Source: Myceligenerans salitolerans | Lineage (GTDB): Bacteria; Actinomycetota; Actinomycetes; Actinomycetales; Cellulomonadaceae | DNA length: 64,000 nt | Assembly (NCBI RefSeq): GCF_017349295.1 | Contig: NZ_JAFMPK010000034.1 | Span: forward strand, 1 to 64,000 | Direction of reading: 5' to 3' | Shown: piece after piece, positions 59,238 through 64,000 of the stretch | How the letters are laid out: each line of letters starts with the position of its first letter | How positions within the stretch are numbered: the first letter of the stretch is position 1 | Program-made: the position numbers and the translations under genes | The notes under the pieces: model-generated | The model's input: the letters and a program-made list of their open reading frames with translations, nothing else | Database searches by the model: none | Told to the model about the DNA's origin: nothing

Positions 59238-60863
59238 GTGACCCAGCAAGACCTGCAGACCGACGTGCTCGTCGTCGGCGCCGGCCTCGGCGGCATCGCC
59301 GCGGCCCTCGCCGCCGCCGGACGCGGCGCCCGCGTCGTCCTCACCGAGGAGCACCCCTGGATCGGCGGCCAGCTCACCTCCCAGGCGGTGCCGCCCGACG
59401 AGCACCCCTGGGTCGAGCGCTTCGGCGTGACCGCCCGCTACCGCACCCTGCGTGATGGCATCCGCGACGTCTACCGGCGCCGGTACCCGCTCACCGGCGC
59501 GGCCCGCGCGTGGCCGGCGCTCAACCCCGGCGCCGGCTGGGTCTCCAAGCTGTGCCACGAGCCGCGGGTCGCCGTCGGCGTGCTGGAGGAGATGCTCGCC
59601 CCCTACCGCTCCTCCGGGCGCATCCGGCTCCTGGAGCGCGTACGCCCGACGTCGGCCACGACCGACGGGGACCGGGTGACCTCCGTGACGCTCGGCTCCG
59701 TCGTCGGAGGCCCCGACGTCACCGTGAGCGCCGCCTACACGATCGACACGACGGAGACCGGCGAACTACTCCCGCTCACCGGCACCGAGTACGTCACCGG
59801 CTTCGAGGCCGCGTCCGAGACGGGCGAGCCCAGCGCACCCGACATCGCCCAGCCGGACAACGTGCAGGCGCTGAGCGTCTGCTTCGCCGTCGAGCACACG
59901 GGCGGCGACCACACGATCGACCGCCCCGAACGCTACGACTTCTGGCGCTCCTACGCGCCCGCCGCATGGCGCGGCGAGCGCCTCCTGTCCTGGACGGCCC
60001 CCAACCCGCGCACCCTCGTGCTCGACGAGCGCAGTTTCACCCCCAACCCCGGGGACGACCCGCTCCGGGTCGACGCCGACCAGTCCAAGAACGCCGGCGA
60101 CGGCAACCTCTGGCTGTTCCGCCGCATCGCCGCCCGCGACCTGCTGGAACCCGGGTTCCGTGACAGCGACCTGTGCCTCGTGAACTGGCCCAGCATCGAC
60201 TACTTCCTCGACCACGTCCTCGACGTGCCCCGCGAGGTGGAACAGGCGCGGATCGCCGACGCCCGCCAGCTGAGCCTCTCGATGCTCTACTGGATGCAGA
60301 CCGAGGCCCCGCGGGCCGACGGCGGCACCGGGTTTCCCGGCCTCCGCCTGCGCCCCGACGTCATGGGCAGCGCCGACGGCCTCGCGCAGGCCGCCTACCA
60401 CCGGGAGTCCCGCCGCATCCGCGCCGTCACCACCGTCACCGAGAACGACGTCTCCCACGCCGTGCGCGGCGAGCGCGGCGCCACCCGCTACGACGACTCC
60501 GTGGGCGTGGGCATGTACCGCATCGACCTGCACCCCTCCACGGGCGGCGACACGTACATCGACGTGCCGTCCACACCGTTCGAGATCCCGCTCGGCGCCC
60601 TCCTGCCGCGCCGGACCACCAACCTCCTCGCGGGGAACAAGAACATCGGCACCACCCACATCACCAACGGGTGCTACCGCCTCCACCCCGTCGAGTGGAA
60701 CGCCGGCGAGGCCGCCGGCCACCTCGCCGCGCACTGTCTCGCCACCGGCCACGTCCCCCACGAGGTCCAGGAGAAGCCCGAACTGCTGGCCGACTACCAG
60801 CGCGAGCTCACCGCCACCGGGATCGAGCTGCGCTGGCCGGAAGGGGAGGTCCATCCCTACTGA
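59238..60863 (+). CDS. FAD-dependent oxidoreductase (FAD_oxidored family)
   Basis: 541 aa. The N-terminal dinucleotide motif VVGAGLGGIAAALAAAGRGA is followed by HPWIGGQLTSQ, and the C-terminal FAD-contact segment LAGNKNIGTTHITNGCYRLH is typical of this family, which often sits in polysaccharide- or polyol-use loci. It may oxidise a sugar or uronate taken up by the adjacent transporter. The GTG at 59238 is 98 nt after the LacI stop in a C-rich spacer. It is in the same operon as the three ABC genes. Confidence 0.87.
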   Translation: MTQQDLQTDVLVVGAGLGGIAAALAAAGRGARVVLTEEHPWIGGQLTSQAVPPDEHPWVERFGVTARYRTLRDGIRDVYRRRYPLTGAARAWPALNPGAGWVSKLCHEPRVAVGVLEEMLAPYRSSGRIRLLERVRPTSATTDGDRVTSVTLGSVVGGPDVTVSAAYTIDTTETGELLPLTGTEYVTGFEAASETGEPSAPDIAQPDNVQALSVCFAVEHTGGDHTIDRPERYDFWRSYAPAAWRGERLLSWTAPNPRTLVLDERSFTPNPGDDPLRVDADQSKNAGDGNLWLFRRIAARDLLEPGFRDSDLCLVNWPSIDYFLDHVLDVPREVEQARIADARQLSLSMLYWMQTEAPRADGGTGFPGLRLRPDVMGSADGLAQAAYHRESRRIRAVTTVTENDVSHAVRGERGATRYDDSVGVGMYRIDLHPSTGGDTYIDVPSTPFEIPLGALLPRRTTNLLAGNKNIGTTHITNGCYRLHPVEWNAGEAAGHLAAHCLATGHVPHEVQEKPELLADYQRELTATGIELRWPEGEVHPY

Positions 60864-60909
60864 ACCGGCCCGACCACGCCACCGAACCCCTCAGTCCGAA
60901 GGAGCACTG

Positions 60910-62220
60910 ATGCACACCCCGATCCGCCGACCGCGAGCCGCCGCCGCTGCCGCCGCGCTCGCCACGGCCCTGACCCTCACCGCCTGTTCCGCCGGGGAGC
61001 CCGCCGCCCTCGGCGACCCCGAGACCCCGTCCGAACCCGTCGAGCTGCGCATGACCGTCTGGACGGCCGACGAGAACCACCTCGCCCTGTTCCAGGAGAT
61101 CGGCGACGCCTACGCCGAGGAGAACCCCGAACTCGTCTCCGGCGTCACGTTCGAGACCGTCCCGTTCGAGGACTACACCACCACCCTCACCACCCAGCTC
61201 GCGGGCGGCAACCCGCCCGACCTCGCCTGGGTGCTGGAGAGCTACGCCCCCGAGTTCGTCTCCAGCGGGGCGCTTGCGGATCTGCGGCCCGTGCTGGAGA
61301 GCGCCGAGGGATACGACGTCGACGACCTCGTCCCGAGCACCCTGGAGCTCTGGCAGGACGGGGACGGGCTGTACGCCTACCCGTTCTCCAACAGCCCGTT
61401 CGGCGTGTTCGTGAACACCGACCAGATCTCCGCCGCGGGGCAGGAGAACCCGGCCGATCTCGTCGCGTCGGGGGAGTGGACGTTCGACGCCGCCCGCGAC
61501 ATCGCCGCCGCCACGGCCGAGGACTCCGGCAAACAGGGCCTGGTGGTGCGCGACTTCGACTACCAGCTCTGGGAGAACCTCTCGACCGTGTGGGACGGCT
61601 GGGGCGCCGCGCCGTGGAGCGAGGACGGGACGCAGTGCACGTTCACCGACCCGGAGATGGTCGAGGCGATGCAGTGGATCCACGACGCCACGTTCGACGA
61701 CGGCGCGATGCCCGGCCCGGGCACGACGGCCGACTTCTTCGCGGGCGACGCCGCGATGACGATCACGCAGATCAGCCGCGCGTCGGCGCTCGACGGCTCG
61801 TTCGAGTGGGACCTGCTCCCGCTCCCGGCGGGCCCGGCCGGGCAGCAGAACGTCATCGGTCAGGCCGGCATCGGCGTGTTCACGCAGGGGGAGAACCCCG
61901 ACGTGGCCGCCGACTTCCTCGCCTCCTTCACCAGCCCGGCCAACGCCGAGAAGCTGGCGACGTACTTCCCGCCGCCGCGTGCGTCCCTCCTGGACGCCGG
62001 GACGCTGTCCGCCGCCAACCCGCTGCTCAGCGAGGAGCAGCTGCAGACCGTCGTCGTGGACGGGATCGAGGGCGCGGTCACCAAGCCGGTCCACCAGAAC
62101 TTCGCGAAGCTGTCCGAGACGGTGCGGGCTCAGCTCGACGCGATGTGGACCGAGGACGCCGACGTCGCGGCCGTCCTCGACGAGACGTGCGCGGTGATCC
62201 AGCCGCTCCTGGAGGAGTGA
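60910..62220 (+). CDS. Sugar ABC transporter substrate-binding lipoprotein
   Basis: 436 aa, family 1 solute-binding protein. The lipoprotein signal ends LTAC-SAGEPA. The mature part has the family pattern (ELRMTVWTADENHLALFQEI, TQLAGGNPPDLAWVLESYAP, GDAAMTITQISRASALDG). AAGGAGC lies 6 nt before the ATG. It lies in an operon with two permeases. The substrate is unknown. Confidence 0.93.
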   Translation: MHTPIRRPRAAAAAAALATALTLTACSAGEPAALGDPETPSEPVELRMTVWTADENHLALFQEIGDAYAEENPELVSGVTFETVPFEDYTTTLTTQLAGGNPPDLAWVLESYAPEFVSSGALADLRPVLESAEGYDVDDLVPSTLELWQDGDGLYAYPFSNSPFGVFVNTDQISAAGQENPADLVASGEWTFDAARDIAAATAEDSGKQGLVVRDFDYQLWENLSTVWDGWGAAPWSEDGTQCTFTDPEMVEAMQWIHDATFDDGAMPGPGTTADFFAGDAAMTITQISRASALDGSFEWDLLPLPAGPAGQQNVIGQAGIGVFTQGENPDVAADFLASFTSPANAEKLATYFPPPRASLLDAGTLSAANPLLSEEQLQTVVVDGIEGAVTKPVHQNFAKLSETVRAQLDAMWTEDADVAAVLDETCAVIQPLLEE

Positions 62221-62222
62221 TC

Positions 62223-63176
62223 GTGGCAGCAGCAGCGTCGGTGCCGGTCCCGCGGGGACCGGCGGCCGAGAGCCCGGTGTCGAAGGCGACCCCGGTGTCG
62301 AAGGCGGTGCGCCGTGACTGGGCCGTCGGGTACACGATGGTGGCGCCGGTGGTGCTCGGCGCGCTCGCGTTCGTCGTCCTGCCGCTCGGCATGGTGGTCT
62401 GGTACTCCCTGCACGAGTGGAACGTCCTGGCGGGCACCTTCACGTTCGCCGGCACGGCGAACTACGAACGGCTGCTCGCGGACCCCGGGCTGGCCGACTC
62501 CCTGCTGGCGAGCCTGTGGTTCTCCATCGGGCTGGTGGTCCTGAACATCACGCTGGCGCTGCTGCTGGCGGTCCTGCTCGACCAGAAACTGCCCGGCACG
62601 ACGACGTTCCGCACCTTCTTCTTCTCGCCCGTCGTCGTGTCGCTCGTCGCCTGGACGATCGTGTGGAGCTTCCTGCTGCAGGCCGACGGCGGCATCAACG
62701 GGTTCCTGTCGACGCTCGGCCTGGAAGGGCCGAACTGGCTGCGGCACGAGACCACCGCGATGCTCTCGGTGATCGTGGTCCAGGTGTTCAAGAACGTCGG
62801 GCTGAACATGATCCTGTTCCTCGCCGCCCTCCAGGGCGTACCCGTGGAACTGCAGGAGGCGGCTCGGCTCGACGGCGCCGGCGCCTGGCGCCGGTTCCGG
62901 TCGATCACGCTGCCCATGATCAGCCCGACGATCCTGCTCGTCTCGATCATCACCATCGTGGGATCGCTGGAGGTCTTCGCGCAGATCGACGTCCTGACCG
63001 GCGGGGGTCCGGGCAACTCGACCACCGTGCTCGTCTACTACCTGTACCAGCAGGCGTTCCGGTTCAACGAGTTCGGCTACGCCAGCGCGATCGCCGTGCT
63101 CCTGTTCGTCATCGTCCTCGTGCTGACGCTCCTGCAGTGGCAGTCGCGCAAGAGGTGGGTCTTCCATGAAGTCTGA
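62223..63176 (+). CDS. Sugar ABC transporter permease, MalF type
   Basis: 317 aa from the GTG at 62223, two bases after the binding-protein stop. About six membrane helices and the EAA loop (ELQEAARLDGAGAWRRFRSI, then TLPMISPTIL) are present. It is one half of the transmembrane pore. Its end overlaps the next gene by 11 nt, which favours coupled synthesis. Confidence 0.93.
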   Translation: MAAAASVPVPRGPAAESPVSKATPVSKAVRRDWAVGYTMVAPVVLGALAFVVLPLGMVVWYSLHEWNVLAGTFTFAGTANYERLLADPGLADSLLASLWFSIGLVVLNITLALLLAVLLDQKLPGTTTFRTFFFSPVVVSLVAWTIVWSFLLQADGGINGFLSTLGLEGPNWLRHETTAMLSVIVVQVFKNVGLNMILFLAALQGVPVELQEAARLDGAGAWRRFRSITLPMISPTILLVSIITIVGSLEVFAQIDVLTGGGPGNSTTVLVYYLYQQAFRFNEFGYASAIAVLLFVIVLVLTLLQWQSRKRWVFHEV

Positions 63177-64000
63177 GGTCATGCCCCCTGCGGGCGGCAA
63201 CCATCCGGGTGCCGAGCGGTCCGGCGGCCGTCCGGGTGCCGAGCGGCCCGGTGCCACGGCGCCCGGGGCGCAGAACGAGCCCTCGATGATCCTGGGCGGG
63301 CCACGGCAGGACCGCCCGCCGCCGGACCGGCCGCACGTGTCGCGGGCGGGCCTACGAGCTCGCCGGCGCTGGGCTCGCGGCTCGCTCATCGCCCTGCTCC
63401 TCCTGCTCAGCATCCCGTTCGTGTTCCCCACCTGGTGGATGGCGACCTCCAGCCTGAAGCCGATGAGCGAGATCCTGCAGGCGGTACCGACCGTCTGGCC
63501 CCAGGATCCGACGTTCGAGGCATACGGCCAGGTGTTCGCGCTGCAGCCGTTCGCGCAGCAGTACTGGAACTCGCTGTACATCGCCGCGGTCGTCACGATC
63601 GGCACGATGCTGGTGGCCGCCATGGCCGGCTACGCGTTCGCGCGGATCCGATTCCCCGGAGCCAACGCGCTGTTCGTGCTCGTGCTCGCCGGGCTGCTCG
63701 TGCCGTCCGAGGTGACGATCGTGCCGCTGTTCCGGATCGTCAACAGCCTCGGGCTGATCGACACCCATTGGCCGCTCATCGTCATCCCCGTGCTCGGAGC
63801 GCCCGCGGTGCTCGCCGTGTTCATCATGCGGCAGTTCTTCCTCGCGCTCCCGGTGGAACTCGAGGAGGCCGGCCGGATGGACGGCCTCGGACGCTGGGGC
63901 ATCTTCTGGCGGATCGCGCTGCCGCTGTCTCGGTCCGCGCTCGGCGCGGTGGCGATCTTCACGTTCCTCAAGTCCTGGAACCTGTACCTCGAGCCCATCG
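63166..64000 (+). CDS. Sugar ABC transporter permease, MalG type (3' end cut by window edge)
   Basis: Second permease subunit, cut at base 64000 after 278 codons. A Gly/Pro-rich N-terminal region (residues 1-70, with GGRPGAER-type repeats) precedes the first helix (LIALLLLLSIPFVFPTWWMA). The EAA loop begins ELEEAGRMDGLGRWGIFWRI. The long disordered N-terminus is unusual for MalG. The ATG at 63166 overlaps the previous gene; an internal ATG at 63181 is an alternative. An ATPase gene is not seen, so a shared multi-sugar ATPase is probable. Confidence 0.92.
   Translation, partial: MKSEVMPPAGGNHPGAERSGGRPGAERPGATAPGAQNEPSMILGGPRQDRPPPDRPHVSRAGLRARRRWARGSLIALLLLLSIPFVFPTWWMATSSLKPMSEILQAVPTVWPQDPTFEAYGQVFALQPFAQQYWNSLYIAAVVTIGTMLVAAMAGYAFARIRFPGANALFVLVLAGLLVPSEVTIVPLFRIVNSLGLIDTHWPLIVIPVLGAPAVLAVFIMRQFFLALPVELEEAGRMDGLGRWGIFWRIALPLSRSALGAVAIFTFLKSWNLYLEPI

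Overview
This window comes from a very GC-rich actinobacterium. GC-rich codon third positions, long shadow ORFs on both strands, GTG/TTG starts, LacI/ROK/SARP regulators and many starts sitting 6-7 nt after a TANNNT box (leaderless mRNA) all point that way. Secreted polysaccharide enzymes (GH92, GH30-CBM13, AA10-CBM2) and several sugar ABC systems suggest a plant- or fungal-polymer degrader, probably a Micrococcales/Promicromonosporaceae type. The genus is inference. I saw no rRNA, tRNA, CRISPR array, insertion sequence or phage module.

Layout. 0-12.5 kb: a sugar ABC operon (minus strand, cut by the left edge) faces a ROK regulator, then a XylFGH-like monosaccharide ABC transporter, a LacI regulator and a large secreted GH92 mannosidase. 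12.7-22.3 kb: housekeeping and repair genes (M13 peptidase, RpiB, a Nei-type glycosylase with a large low-complexity insert, an alkyltransferase-like protein, an Eis-type acetyltransferase, a PD-(D/E)xK-like gene, an F420-type oxidoreductase, a YjbR protein). Three copies of an unusual 19-bp-periodic palindromic repeat lie between them. 22.4-30.6 kb: MFS transporter, WYL regulator divergent from an epoxide hydrolase, a cysK-cysE operon behind a leaderless cysteine-containing uORF, a secreted AA10 LPMO and a PfkB kinase. 30.7-35 kb: a complete paaABCDE phenylacetyl-CoA epoxidase operon behind a perfect palindromic operator, with three mini-ORFs stitched into its gene junctions. 35-44 kb: GH30-CBM13 enzyme and divergent TetR, a NAD(P)-binding protein, a SARP/AfsR-type regulator, a winged-helix regulator and a DUF418 membrane protein.

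44.2-53.6 kb is the most unusual part. It holds a lone acyl carrier protein, two paralogous proteins of about 490 residues that I cannot assign, and a 1262-residue protein that joins a malonyltransferase-like domain to an APH/choline-kinase-like domain. A MarR regulator and an MFS exporter lie beside them. No ketosynthase or adenylation domain is present. This looks like an uncharacterised ACP-dependent biosynthetic or modification system with its own export and regulation.

53.8-64 kb: PEBP-like protein, membrane-anchored ricin-type lectin, TetR divergent from a leaderless SDR gene, a HAD hydrolase, a small membrane protein, and a LacI-controlled operon of an FAD oxidoreductase plus a sugar ABC transporter (cut by the right edge).
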